This document shows positions 30,801 through 42,005 of a stretch of 64,000 nucleotides of DNA, piece after piece (position 1 is the first letter of the stretch; every line of letters starts with the position of its first letter). The position numbers and the translations under genes are program-made. The notes below the pieces were generated by a model, which was not told where the DNA came from, ran no database searches, and was given only the letters and a program-made list of their open reading frames with translations. The stretch is from Ampelomyces quisqualis (lineage: Eukaryota; Ascomycota; Dothideomycetes; Pleosporales; Phaeosphaeriaceae), in the NCBI GenBank assembly GCA_018398575.1, contig JAGTXZ010000014.1, positions 2,232,001 to 2,296,000 of the forward strand, written 5' to 3'.

Positions 30801-32867
30801 GAGCTTAGCGGCAGCACCGCCAGCTCGAGGCTTGAAGGCGCCTGCAGCAGCTGCCGCCTTTCGGAACTTGCTAGCTGAATCGGCTATCCCAAGTGACTTC
30901 TTGATCATTGGACCCATGCCTGGTCGATGAGCTACATCAGAGTCGGCGTCTTGGGATGGTGTCGTTACATTCTGTGCTATGTCGTTCTCGTTGGCCGGTT
31001 GTACAGCAGGTGCTTTTTCGGTGGACTCAGATGCTACAGATAGGGGTGCCGTTGGTAGTTGAGGAGGTGGATTTGGTTGCTGCTGAGGTAATGCTTGCTG
31101 AGCGGGTGCGAGATTTGTTGGAAGTGCAGGTTTCGGTCCTTCTGGCATCTCCTGTGGCCGTCTTCTTGGTGGCACCTCGATTGGTGGAACAGGAGACTGG
31201 TCGCGGGTTTGAGACTCGCCGCGCGATTCGGTACCGTTGCTACCGAGACTGCGCTCGGAAGACCTCGTTTCCATGAACGGCCTTCGTCGCTGTGGGGGTT
31301 CGTCCGGAGGCATTTCTTCGTTCCGGGTGAAATTCGAGCTCGCGTTACTTTGAGCCGTATTGGGGCGCAGCACTCTGTGAGGCGAAATATCTCGCCTTTG
31401 GGCTGGTGAACCGTTCATACGACGCGGCGCTGGTAGTGGAGGGGCAGGCGAGCTTGCTTCGATGGACAGATCTTCCACAGATCTGCCCGACTTTTGCGAC
31501 TGACCGTCGTCACCCAATTGCCGCCGCGCGGGGCCCAGATTCGATGGGAAATTACCCGATTCGGGAGTCCTTGGGCGGTTGGCAAACTCAGATGTTGATG
31601 AGTGTGGGGTCAGCGTTGGAGAAGTAAGTTGTGGGGTTGGGGGCATGGGTTCACGACCCTGCATAGGAGGCGGTCGCACTCGCATACTATCTCCACTCGG
31701 TCGCGAGCGAATGCTTGGGTCCATGGAGCGCTTCTGCCTTAGATCTGGCATCGAAGGAGTATTTGTGTTCGGAGCAAAAGGTGATGGTCTACGACTATCG
31801 TCGCTTGTACCTGGTCGGGTGCCACTACGAATTTGATCATCTGGAGCACCAGGCCTCCTAGGACCTTGATACTCGCCTGGATGTCTTCTGAAGTTGGGAT
31901 TTTGAGGTCCGGTCATAGGCCCTCTTCTTCCATCATCTGGCGACATCTGAGGCGGTTCTCCCGGTCTTCTCGGTGGCGGGCCAGGAGATTTCGGTGGCAT
32001 TGGTCGTTGGTCTTGTGTACCCTGCCGTGTTTGTCGGGGCTCGCTCGTGTCTCGGGTGACAACTGCGGCGGGTGGTCGGCCCTCTGCAGCAGCCAGGTGT
32101 GGTTGGCCATTGGTAAGGCTATTCAGCTCAGTTGTACTGAAACCGGTTAAGATGGGAAATTCACCCTTGGTGTATTTGTTGTATATCTTGACCATGCTCC
32201 CAATGAAGAATTCCTTTTCCTTGGCCGTCCCAGCTTCCCAATAGTAGGGCTTCGAAATAGTGACAGTAAAACCCTTCTCCCCAGCCCATTTCTTCCGTTG
32301 CGCCTCTTCTTCATCTTTTGGGTTCGAGTGAACGTAGTTCTCGATAGCCGACAGCTCTTCCATGGGCCATGATTTGCCAATAGAAAAGGTGCCATTCGCA
32401 TTCTCTCGCGCTTTGTGTAGCTTGACTCTACCGGTATTTCTGACAGAGATCATGATGACACGAGGCTTCTTGTTCGACGCAGGGGCGGTAGGTGGTGGCG
32501 GGGACTGTGGATACGAGCCATCTTCAGACACGCGAATATGCGTAATGTACGACTCGTGGACTATTCTTGGTCAGCGCGGCTGGGGCGTAGCGACAATGCA
32601 AAGCCACATGGTAACAAGGTCTGCATCTCGCCCGTGGTGGCTGCGGTCGAACTCACGTTGTCCCTGTTCGTCGACCTTGGCGAAGCAGCTCTCGTTGATT
32701 CTGCGTCGCTCGTCGTCGAAGCGCTCGGCACGTGACATTGCAGATGGAGTGGAGCTCACACTGGCGGTAGAAGGGGCTCCTCTTGCGCCTCCGGCAGAGG
32801 GCCGTCTCGGCGGACCTCGTGCATCGCCGCCCGGCACGTTGGGGTAGTTGCGCGGCCTCCCGTCCAT
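27893..32867 (-). CDS. SEC3: Exocyst complex subunit Sec3
   Basis: Five exons (minus): 32867-32657, 32560-30114, 30061-28929, 28875-28296 and 28243-27893, total 1,573 aa; all junctions keep frame. The N-terminal PH domain follows exon 1 (RVIMISVRNTGRVKLHKARE ... YYWEAGTAKEKEFFIGSM) and by family knowledge binds PI(4,5)P2 and Rho1/Cdc42 to mark exocytic sites. A long Pro/Arg/Ser-rich disordered region (about residues 200-700) includes four KEAP-type repeats encoded by 12-bp units near 30678-30725. The conserved helical part begins near IANLGIDPSLVDEQGLEFESLL and runs through the C-terminus (ELRKGIEALKKRVDKHFGDA), ending at TAG 27893. Role: tethering secretory vesicles to the plasma membrane at the hyphal tip. 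Divergent from the Srp40 gene by 459 bp. Confidence 0.94.
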
Positions 32868-33326
32868 GGTGGTTGATGACTATGCTATGGCTTGGATCCT
32901 AGAGTTCTCGTGCATACAAAGCGGCGATGGAGCTCATCGGACCCCGAGTCTTAGCCGCAAGCGGGGTGTCTTGTGTGTGCCTGCCATGCAAAGTTGGAGA
33001 TGGGTGGCAGTTGGGCGAGGGGATGCAGTTGCGGCGGCGATTCGACGTCGACGAGAGGGGGCAGAGGAGAGGCGGCCGATGCGGTGCGAGTCCAACGCAC
33101 GTTCAATACTCGGCAACCTGCTGTAACAGCGATAGCGCTGGAATGAGCGCCGTGTCTCACTGCGGCCCATGGATGCGGAGAGGGACGTCTGGCGTCGTGC
33201 ACCTCACGCTACTGTGCTTTCAGACTAGCGTGGTTGTCGAGGCTTTTCTTTTTCCCTCTGCTCACCTACCAACACACATCCTCAACCACGCGCCACTCGA
33301 TCAGCCAAGAAAGACAGTCTCGAGTC
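32868..33326. other. Divergent promoter of Sec3 and Srp40
   Basis: 459 bp between the two ATGs. The overlapping short frames on both strands look random. No clear TATA box. Confidence 0.5.
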
Positions 33327-34610
33327 ATGGCTGCCGACAAGAAGCCTTTGAAGAAGAAGTCCAGCAGCGACAAGAAGTCCACGAAGATCGCCAAAAAATC
33401 TACCACGCGCGAAATAGTACCCGACATCAAGGCTCCCCTCGATTCTGTTCAGGCATTCCTCGAACAGCAGGGCTACAAAGATGCGGCAAGAAGACTCGTC
33501 GACTATGAAAAGTGGCTGAAGATTAGCGCGTCTTTGAAGCAGGATGCGCCTGAGCCCATGGACGTCGACGACGAGAGCGCATCGAGCAGCGATTCCAGCA
33601 GCTCCTCCGAGAGCGACTCTAGCAGTGGCTCCAGCAGTGGCTCCAGCAGTGGCTCCAGCAGTGGCTCCAGCAGCGATTCGGAAGCTGAGAAGACTGTGCC
33701 TGTGAAAAAGGCAAAGTCGGCTGAGAAGACATCGGGCAGGAATGTGTCGTCTAGCTCTAGTTCGGACTCGAGCTCCAGCTCCGACTCCGACTCCGGTTCT
33801 GATCCTGTATCCGACTCTGAGTCGAGCGCACCAGTCGCAGCGAAGACCAAGAAGGCAAAGTCTGTTTCCTCGTCCTCATCCAGCGATTCCGACAGCGACT
33901 CCGATGTTGACCCGGCAAACATGCCTCTCCCTGAGTCCGACTCCTCTTCAAGCGACTCCGAGAGCGACAGCAGCTCCGATTCTGAGATCGAACAAGCCCA
34001 AAAGTCGAAGAAGAGCAGGAAGGCCGCTTCTGTCGTCTCATCGTCGGCGTCGAGCTCGTCCGAATCTTCAAGCGACTCGAGTTCATCAGATAGCGAGTCA
34101 GAAGCCGAGGCCATACCGGTGCTCAAGGTCAAGAAGGCTGGCAAGAAGGCTGGCAAGAAGGCTGCGTCGTCATTGTCCGAATCTTCAAGCGACTCCAGCG
34201 ATTCCAGCTCTTCCGACAGCTCCTCCGATTCCGAGGACGGAGCCACACCTAGTTCCGCTGACCGCAAGGGCTCTTCCACCGATTCGTCTGCCACACTTCC
34301 CGCAGCCTCCCCCGTGCCGAAGGGAGGCAAACGCAAATTTGAGGGCTCGCCTTCCGCCGAAGAACCAGTCAAAGCAAAGAAGAACCACGTTGAGAACCGG
34401 TTCCAACGCATCAAGGCCGATACAAAGGTCGACCCGAAACTTGCTAGCAACGCTTACGTGTCTTACGACTACGCCGATCGCGCTCACGCCGATCTGATTG
34501 TAACCAAGGGCAAGGGTTTCACGAAAGAGAAGAACAAGAAGAAGAGGGGATCATACCGCGGAGGATTGATTGACACATCTGGCGGTAAAGGCATCAAGTT
34601 CGAGGATTGA
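33327..34610 (+). CDS. SRP40: Nucleolar phosphoprotein Srp40/Nopp140
   Basis: Single exon, 427 aa, from ATG 33327 (MAADKKPLKKKSSSDKK). A LisH-like segment (about 35-65: DSVQAFLEQQGYKDAARRLV) is followed by about 270 residues of alternating acidic serine tracts and Lys-rich spacers, the Nopp140 pattern of CK2 phosphorylation sites. The first acidic block is encoded by a 12-bp tandem repeat (SGSS units, 33621-33672). The C-terminal SRP40 domain is intact (NRFQRIKADTKVDPK ... KGKGFTKEKNKKKRGSYRGG, ending GIKFED). The family chaperones box C/D and H/ACA snoRNPs between nucleolus and Cajal-body-like sites. The long minus-strand frame opposite it is an artefact of the Ser codons. Confidence 0.93.
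   Translation: MAADKKPLKKKSSSDKKSTKIAKKSTTREIVPDIKAPLDSVQAFLEQQGYKDAARRLVDYEKWLKISASLKQDAPEPMDVDDESASSSDSSSSSESDSSSGSSSGSSSGSSSGSSSDSEAEKTVPVKKAKSAEKTSGRNVSSSSSSDSSSSSDSDSGSDPVSDSESSAPVAAKTKKAKSVSSSSSSDSDSDSDVDPANMPLPESDSSSSDSESDSSSDSEIEQAQKSKKSRKAASVVSSSASSSSESSSDSSSSDSESEAEAIPVLKVKKAGKKAGKKAASSLSESSSDSSDSSSSDSSSDSEDGATPSSADRKGSSTDSSATLPAASPVPKGGKRKFEGSPSAEEPVKAKKNHVENRFQRIKADTKVDPKLASNAYVSYDYADRAHADLIVTKGKGFTKEKNKKKRGSYRGGLIDTSGGKGIKFED
33621..33672 (+). repeat. 12-bp coding tandem repeat in Srp40
   Basis: Copies of AGCAGTGGCTCC encoding Ser-Ser-Gly-Ser; nearly exact, so a probable site of length variation between isolates. Confidence 0.9.
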
Positions 34611-35196
34611 ACAGACGATTTCGATCGCATGGATGACCACCCCGGTCAAGTTCCGCGTCCTAGGGCGAAGATGCATGAGGATGCAAGGGAAAAAGCCAAG
34701 AAACTCAGGAACAGTGTAGAAGAGTGGCAAGAATATGTCAGGTACCCACCTGCTGCTCTTCGCCTGTTGCAGGCCGGAAAGAGAAGCATAAGCTTTTGGC
34801 GCATACGTTTTGGTTGCAGGAGTTTAGGAAACACAAAAGCTTCATACCCCTCATTTGAGGCTCGCAATGCGGTTGCAATGACTACTGCGCGACAACTTAG
34901 ATCGCAATAGACTTTTGAACCAGATGCTGAATGAATATTAATACATATACTTCACACATGTTGTTCGTGCTGCAGCTTCGTCGCATACACTCGAACTCGT
35001 CTTCGAATGAGGTGCAGCTATGAGCACATCACATGGGTCTCTCTCAGAAGCAAGCCGCATAGTATGCATGGGCTTATCCTCAGCCTTGCCCAATATGCAT
35101 CCATGTCATCTCGACCATGTTCGCATCGAGCGCCGCTGATCATGGCATTGCAGCATCTTCGCCATCTCTTGTCCTCCGCACATCGTCGGAACACGT
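34611..35196. other. Convergent 3' intergenic region
   Basis: About 590 bp between the converging Srp40 and Fmc1 genes. A plus frame at 34629-34910 begins 19 bases after the Srp40 stop and has a charged start, but it soon becomes random; I take it as 3' UTR. Nothing else seen. Confidence 0.5.
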
Positions 35197-35547
35197 TCAC
35201 TCCTGGCCCTTGACAAACTCGACAGGTAAATTCATCCCCACCCTCCTCGCACTCAGCCTCACTCTCTCCTCCTCACTCATGCCCATGCCCGGATTATACC
35301 GCTCAATCAGCGTGATGTATTTGCGTTGTGCTTGGAGATATTGCGCGAATTGCTCGGCTTGCTGGAGTTGAGATTGCTCGTTTGCAGCAGAAGGCTTTGA
35401 TATGGTGTCGCGCAGTCGTTTCTGTAGAGTCGAGGGTGCGGAGAGCTTCTGGTGCCGGGTGCGTGATGGGATGGTGGTGGGGGGGATGGGGAGTTCGCGG
35501 AGGAAGCGGCGGTAGAGGGAACGGAGTTGGGCGGCGTATTGGGACAT
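35197..35547 (-). CDS. FMC1: ATP synthase assembly factor Fmc1 (LYR family)
   Basis: Single exon, 116 aa, from ATG 35547. It has the N-terminal LYR motif in AAQLRSLYRRFLREL (L11-Y12-R13) and a helical body. The C-terminal signature RYNPGMGMSEEERVRLSARR is how I recognise fungal Fmc1. In yeast, Fmc1 is a mitochondrial matrix protein needed, especially at high temperature, for Atp12-dependent assembly of the F1 sector. The gene lies head to head with the mitochondrial-type EngB GTPase gene, 196 bp ATG to ATG. Confidence 0.87.
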   Translation of the reverse strand: MSQYAAQLRSLYRRFLRELPIPPTTIPSRTRHQKLSAPSTLQKRLRDTISKPSAANEQSQLQQAEQFAQYLQAQRKYITLIERYNPGMGMSEEERVRLSARRVGMNLPVEFVKGQE

Positions 35548-35743
35548 TGTGGGTGTAAGCGACGATTCGAGGTTTGTGGATGGCCGGTTTAGAGGGTCGA
35601 GAGTTGGGATTGTGTGTCACAAATTCGCCGCGGAGGTGCGGCACGATCATGGATAGATGGGTTCTCGAAAAGTCACAAGCTCGGGCCACCACATTCATCG
35701 ACTACCTAGGTGGGATCCTTGCATTTTCCTCTAATCGCATTCA

Positions 35744-37156
35744 ATGTCTTCGTTCTCACCTCGAACACGCTATGTTTGCCAACATTGCGTTCAGCAACTG
35801 GGTCGCCACCATACTAGCTCCAGTTCTGGTCAACATAGGCCACAGTTCGAACATGTGACGCCGCGCAGTAACGGATTGACCAGGGATGGAATGCGCTTCA
35901 GGAAGCTGGAGGTGCAAAACCAGTCTAGATGGCACTCTTCAAACGTTTTAGTTGGGAAACCGCCCAAGTCTGTGCCTGTCGGCGAGCTGCCTGAAGTCCA
36001 GAAGCTACAAACGAATCCTGTCGAATATGCGCCACGTCGGACCGGGCGAATAAGAGCTGGCAGGGCGAGGATACCGGGACCGCAAGCAGCGAAATATCTC
36101 CAGAAAAGGGATCAGTCTTTTCAAGAATTGATACCTTCGGCGCCGTCTTCATCGCTCGGTTCCATGACTACCACATCTACCAAGTATGTGCAGGCCAAAC
36201 CAGTGCTGGCAGCGCTTCAGGACGGCCCACTCAGACCTTCAACGCACAACTTGTACTGGGAGACGCTACCGCCAAAGGACAAGGATTTACAACGTGCGAA
36301 CCACTTTTTCCAGAAGAATCGTAGTCCTCCAAAATTTCTTCTTAGTGCAGCACGCTTCATGGAAGTGCCAGAGTCGGATGTACCTGAAGTTGCGTTTGTT
36401 GGACGCAGCAATGTTGGTAAAAGTAGCCTGCTGAACGCAGTAGTCGGTGCCGACGTCAAAAACCTGCTTGCACGGACCAGCGCAACACGAGGTTTCACCA
36501 AAACTATGAACTTTTACGGCATTGGCCCAGATGCTGGAGTCTTTTTGAAGAAAAACAAGAATGGCAGGAATAAGTTCACTGGGAGCGGCTTGGTTCTCGT
36601 CGACATGCCAGGGTACGGCCAAGGCTCAATCGGCTCGTGGGGTGTCGAGATTATGAAATACTTTCAATCACGGAAAGAACTTCGCCGTGTTTTCGTCCTA
36701 CTTGACGCTGAACATGGCGTCAAAGACAAGGACCGATCACTACTTGCGAGCCTGAGACTAGCTGGTGTCAGCCATCAAGTCATTTTGTCCAAGATGGACA
36801 AGCTGTACATTCCAGAGAGCAAGAGCGCTATGACCAACAAGAGACACATGACCAAAGCCAAGGGGTCCCTCGAAGCACTTCACGAAACCATGGAAACAAT
36901 GCGGCCCGAGTTCCAACCTCCTATTGGCGGCGGCGCCTTGGGAGAGATTCTTGCGTGTAGCAGCGAGGCGTGGACAGATGGGGCAAAGTTAGGTATCGAT
37001 CATGTCAGATATGCGATTCTCAAAGCTGTGGGGTTGCAAGATCGGCAGACGTTGGTGCGTAGATTGTCAGAAAAGAACGGCGCAAAGGCACTACCAAAGA
37101 GAGAGACCAAAGATCACGTGGCCCACGATGTCTCGTCTCTCTTGGGGAGACTATGA
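35744..37156 (+). CDS. EngB/YihA-type GTPase, probably mitochondrial
   Basis: Single exon, 470 aa, ATG 35744. The N-terminal 170 residues are Arg/Ser/Gln-rich with few acids (MSSFSPRTRYVCQHC), consistent with a mitochondrial targeting sequence plus a disordered extension; bacterial EngB is only about 200 aa. GTPase motifs: G1 GRSNVGKS (220-227), G2 TSATRGFTKT, G3 DMPGYGQG (from 287), G4 SKMD (349-352, Ser replacing the usual Thr of TKxD). The EngB family (bacterial YihA/YsxC, yeast Mrx8) helps assemble the large ribosomal subunit, here probably of mitoribosomes. A segment of about 15 residues before G3 (KKNKNGRNKFTGSG) is an insertion relative to bacteria. Confidence 0.9.
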   Translation: MSSFSPRTRYVCQHCVQQLGRHHTSSSSGQHRPQFEHVTPRSNGLTRDGMRFRKLEVQNQSRWHSSNVLVGKPPKSVPVGELPEVQKLQTNPVEYAPRRTGRIRAGRARIPGPQAAKYLQKRDQSFQELIPSAPSSSLGSMTTTSTKYVQAKPVLAALQDGPLRPSTHNLYWETLPPKDKDLQRANHFFQKNRSPPKFLLSAARFMEVPESDVPEVAFVGRSNVGKSSLLNAVVGADVKNLLARTSATRGFTKTMNFYGIGPDAGVFLKKNKNGRNKFTGSGLVLVDMPGYGQGSIGSWGVEIMKYFQSRKELRRVFVLLDAEHGVKDKDRSLLASLRLAGVSHQVILSKMDKLYIPESKSAMTNKRHMTKAKGSLEALHETMETMRPEFQPPIGGGALGEILACSSEAWTDGAKLGIDHVRYAILKAVGLQDRQTLVRRLSEKNGAKALPKRETKDHVAHDVSSLLGRL

Positions 37157-37635
37157 ACTCCACGACTATTCTCTCGCCGCAATTCGCAGAATCCACAGGT
37201 CAGTCGCGTCTTGTCGATCTCGAGGGATACAGTGACGATTGTATGAAAGAACTGTTCATATTTGAAAGAGTAGTCCAAGAAAAGCACGGGCAGTAGTAGT
37301 CAGATTGCAAATGCACTACCGGTACAGGGCAGGTAATAGCTGTGGTTTTGTAGATATGCATAATACTTGGACGTGTTTTACATGACTCTGCAACTGCTAA
37401 AATCAATCTGCTCCTCACTTCAAAATATAGTAAATGCGCCCTGTTCGAGGATGACTTCATTGGGAGGCTGCATGTGAAGCTCGGACTCACGTGAGCTTGG
37501 CAGCGTCGTCAACCGCGCTTGGTTCGCCGCATCATCGCGAAAGGCATCCATCAGCCCTCGACACCCCCATCCGACACCCACTATCTCGCGAGACACGCCA
37601 TCTTCATCGGAAGATCTGTCTCTTGAGCTGCCATC
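37157..37635. other. Intergenic, promoter of V-ATPase subunit a
   Basis: About 480 bp between two plus-strand genes. The stretch just before 37636 is C-rich, usual for highly expressed fungal genes. Nothing else recognised. Confidence 0.5.
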
Positions 37636-40389
37636 ATGGCGCCCCCCAAGGACACCATGTTCCGCTCGGCGGACATGTCGTTGACGCAGCTCTACATTGC
37701 CAACGAGATTGGCCGCGAAGTCGTTTCCGCGCTGGGAGAGCTTGGAACCATGGACTTTCGAGACGTATGTCTTCTCAGAGGAGTCTCCAGTGAGGCTGGA
37801 AGCTTTGCGCATAGCGTACGGTGGGACTGCGAGCTGACGGGACCATTAATAGCTCAATGCGGAGACGACTGCCTTCCAGCGTACCTTCACGCAAGAGATC
37901 CGCCGTCTCGACAATGTAGAGAGACAGCTTAGTATGCAAGCTTCATTCGATGGGGGGGGTGCGCAGCTAATGGGATATAGGGTACTTTCGCGCCCAAATG
38001 GAGAAGTCGAGCATCCCGATGCGGTCCATTTACGACTTCAACAACCCCTTCACGGCGCCTTCTGCCTCCGAGATCGATGAACTTGCAGACAAGAGCCAAA
38101 GCTTGGAGCAGAGGATTGTGTCGCTCAACGAGAGCTACGAGACATTGAAGAAGCGCGAGGTGGAGCTCACGGAATGGCGTTGGGTCTTGAGAGAGGCTGG
38201 AGGCTTCTTCGACAGGGCCCGTGGCCAGACCGAGGAGATCAGGCAGTCTATCGACGATGACGACGATGCGCCGCTTCTCCAGGACGTCGAGCAGAACGGT
38301 CAAAATGAGCCCGGCGCCGAGCGATCTTTCACGGTCATGAACATCGGCTTCGTCGCTGGTGTGATTCCTCGCGAGCGCATGGGTGCTTTCGAGAGGATCT
38401 TGTGGCGAACGCTTCGTGGCAACCTGTACATGAACCAGTCCGAGATCCCAGAGCCCATCATCAACCCCGAGAACAATGAAGAGACTAGCAAAAACGTCTT
38501 CATCATTTTCGCGCACGGCAAGGAAATAATAGCCAAGATCCGCAAGATTTCCGAATCCCTTGGTGCCGACTTGTACAGCGTGGATGAGAACAGCGAGTTG
38601 CGCCGTGACCAGATCCGCGAGGTCAACACCCGTCTCAGCGATCTTGCCAGCGTGTTGAAGAACACAAAGTCAACTCTCGATGCTGAGCTGACTGCTATCG
38701 GTCGCAATCTGGCGGCATGGATGGTCGTTATCAAGAAAGAGAAGGCTACATACGAGACATTGAACAAGTTCTCGTATGACCACCAAAGAAAGACGCTCAT
38801 CGCTGAAGCGTGGGCACCAACCAACGGCCTTGGGCTGATCAAATCTACGCTTTCGGACGTCAACGAAAGGGCTGGCCTTTCTGTTCCCACCATTGTCAAC
38901 CAGATCAAGACCACCAAAACACCACCCACGTACTTCAAGTCCAACAGGTTCACCGTCGGATTCCAGACCATTATCGATGCGTATGGAACGATCAAGTACC
39001 GCGAAGTCAACCCTGCACTTCCTGCCATCGTCACATTTCCCTTCATGTTTGCCGTCATGTTCGGTGATGCTGGTCACGGTATCATTCTTTTACTGGCCGC
39101 CTCTGCCATGATATACTTTGAGCGCCGCCTCGAGCGTAGCAAGCTTGACGAGCTATTCTCTATGATGTTCTACGGTCGCTACATCGTTCTCATGATGGGC
39201 ATATTCTCCATCTACACTGGTCTACTTTACTGCGATGCGTTCTCTCTTGGCCTTCCTTGGTTCAAGTCCATGTGGGTCTGGGACGATAATGGCGCCGGCC
39301 CTGGCTCGACTCGCGTTGAGGGTTATACCTACCCATTTGGTCTCGATTACCGCTGGCACGACACTGAGAATGATTTGTTATTCTCCAACAGCTACAAGAT
39401 GAAGCTGAGTATCCTGCTTGGATGGTGCCACATGACATTCTCGCTCATGTGGTCGCTTGTGAACGCTCGCTACTTTAAGACCAAGATTGATATCTGGGGC
39501 AACTTCGTTCCGGGCATGATCTTCTTCCAGTCCATCTTTGGTTACCTTGCCTTCACTATTGTGTACAAGTGGAGCATCGACTGGCCTGCACGTGGCGAGA
39601 GCCCGCCCAGTCTGCTGAACATGTTGATTTTCATGTTCTTGCAGCCTGGCACTCTCGAGCCTGGCACCACTCCTCTCTATCCCGGCCAAGCTGTACTCCA
39701 AGTCATTCTGCTACTGATGGCGCTCGCATGCGTGCCCGTTCTGCTCTTCCTCAAGCCCTTCTACCTCCGTTACGAGCACAACAAGGCTCGCGGACTCGGG
39801 TACCGTGGCATTGGTGAGACCCAACGCGTCAGCGCTCTCGATGACGATGATGAGGATGGTACGCTCAACGGTGGGCGCAACAGCTTTGGAGACGATGACG
39901 ACGGTATTGCCATGATCACACAGGACATTGGGCATGGCGAGGATCATGAAGAGTTCGAGTTCAGCGAAGTCATGATCCACCAAGTCATTCACACCATTGG
40001 TAAGTTTCTGCATATCTTGCGCACAAACATCCTTCTTACTTATACTTGCAGAATTCTGTCTCAACTGCGTCTCCCATACCGCATCCTACCTCCGTCTCTG
40101 GGCCCTTTCCCTTGCCCATCAGCGTCTCTCGATTGTCCTCTGGGACATGACGATGAAGAACGCATTCGGCTTCACCGGTGTCAAAGGTGCTATCCTTATG
40201 GTTCCCATCTTCTACTTTTGGTTCGCATGCACAGTCGCCGTGCTGTGTGTTATGGAGGGCACGAGTGCCATGTTGCATTCCCTGCGTTTGCATTGGGTCG
40301 AGGCGATGAGCAAGCATTTCATTGGTGATGGCATTGCTTTTGCGCCGTTTAGTTTCAAGGTTTTGCTTGAGGAGGAACCTGTAGAGTAG
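37636..40389 (+). CDS. VPH1: V-type ATPase subunit a (Vph1)
   Basis: Exons 37636-37764, 37853-37931, 37981-39999 and 40052-40389 give 854 aa, normal for the family; all introns are short and in frame. It opens with FRSADMSLTQLYIANEIGRE, conserved in the cytosolic N-terminal domain (about 1-400), followed by an eight-helix membrane domain (PAIVTFPFMFAVMFGDAGHG onward). The proton-path region reads HTASYLRLWALSLAHQRLS, with the essential Arg (yeast R735) at R757 and His765 (yeast H743). Glu and Arg of MEGTSAMLHSLRLHWVE are also present. A hydrophilic acidic loop (DDDDEDGTLNGG) precedes the last helices. It couples ATP hydrolysis to proton pumping into vacuoles and other endomembranes. Only one isoform is seen here. 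Confidence 0.96.
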
Positions 40390-42005
40390 TGCGTGTTTTT
40401 GGATTCTTGCTTGTTTGGCATTGTAGGAATAGTGTAGATAGTGAAGAATGACTGTAGCCTGTTTCTACCTGAGAGTGTGCGCGATCCATCTGATGTCCTG
40501 GTGCAGCCTGGCTATCCTCGAGGATTGGCAGCACGAATCCTGTCTTGACTTTGCGGGCTCCTGGAGCATACACAATGTTTCCCCATTGACGCAGATCCTT
40601 TCAAGTCTCAATGGAGTCTCTGTGTACCCGCACATGATAACAAAATGCCTTGATATCACATGGCCTGAAGAATACATCCTATTGCACCTTGACACAATAT
40701 CTACTTATTCCAAGGCAGCAGGCAGTCAGTCAGTTTCTAGAGTTTTTTTTATAGGGTAGCGAGTTTCTTAGTTGTGTATCTTGCTCGGAGGATACATAGT
40801 CTTATATATAGACTTTTGTGTTGCTACTATCCTAGCCTAAGAGCATATGCAGCTGCAAAACACTAACAAGAAAGTATTGCTATTCTTGTGTAGTTTTTGT
40901 ACGTGTTTGGAGTTTTTGGAAACGAATTTGTGCCATGGCTAGAGCTTGGTTGGAAGAAGACGTGGTCGGGGACGTTGGCATGAGAGTCTGTCGCAAGGAT
41001 TTCTGGGCTCATTGATACTGTGCAGACGTGCGTGGTGTAACGGGGTTATCGGGTCATTGATGTCGGGAGATGTCGGGCTGTTGGGATCTACTTGAAGCGT
41101 TACTTGATAATCCGTGGTTCGTTCGATTAACAAGTTGATACACGTTAGTAAAAGACGGAAAAGGCGCGCGCGAACTTGTTGAACCTCAAGTGCTGAGTAC
41201 CGCCTGACAAAGCCAGCCCCACCATGCACAGTGTTGTTGGAATAAGACTGTTGTGCATCCCGATAAGCCTCTGCCCAGAGTAGAATCTCATGTCGGACAC
41301 GCTAGACATATTGCCCGTACATTCCCTACTGTCCAGACTGCCTATTGGGCAGCCATTGCTTGAGGCATTATCCCCCCGTTCCACAACCAACGCCCAAGAC
41401 ACGCAGCGGCGCCACAAGCATCTGCCACACGTAACGTTCTGTGTTCAGCCACAAAGCCATTTTCCACGCCTGATTGTGTCGTGGAGCGTTGTGAGGCGTA
41501 AAAGCTGAGAGGGGAATCACGCACGTGCACTGCGACCTCGGCTTTTGACTGCATGCCAACTGCGTATCAGATACACACTAAATCGTGCACCGATATTGAT
41601 ACCAACGCTACTGTGCGTCGCAGTCCAGGCAGTAGTGGTTCAAGGCCGCGATCGATGGGTCCAACGTGCCGATCCGCGCGGTAGGACGGCGTGAGGTAAC
41701 TGATTGGGACATGTAGGACCAGACGGACAAGGGTGGGCGTGTGTGAGAGGTGCATTGCGGCGCACGCTTCGTGGTTGAAAAAGACGCTGTAACGGACCGA
41801 TCGTGCAGACTTTCAGGTCTTGTTCTTCTTCTTCTTCTTGCGACGCTTCCTGCGTCTCTTCTTCCCTTGAACTGAATTGCTTTCTGTTGAAACGTCAAGG
41901 TCTTTCTTGATCTCGGAGCTTTCAGGGACCGGCGATTCGATCCTCGACGACTTTACCCCTCCTGCACGCGCAAGCTAGTAAAAGCTTGTCGATACCCTTA
42001 TCACC
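40390..42005. other. Long intergenic region
   Basis: About 1.6 kb. A T-run and CAGTCAGTCAGT repeat near 40725-40755 suggests the V-ATPase 3' region. A minus-strand frame at 41813-41974 encoding a Lys/Arg-rich tail after a good acceptor site is described under findings. No gene is firmly supported and no tRNA was recognised. Confidence 0.5.

Noticed and set aside
33503..34450. 315-aa Glu/Ser/Leu-rich frame on the minus strand
   Set aside because: It is the complement of the Ser-codon repeats of Srp40; its composition follows from that coding sequence.
34629..34910. 93-aa frame just downstream of Srp40
   Set aside because: Starts in the 3' UTR of Srp40; the charged opening is short and the rest is random.
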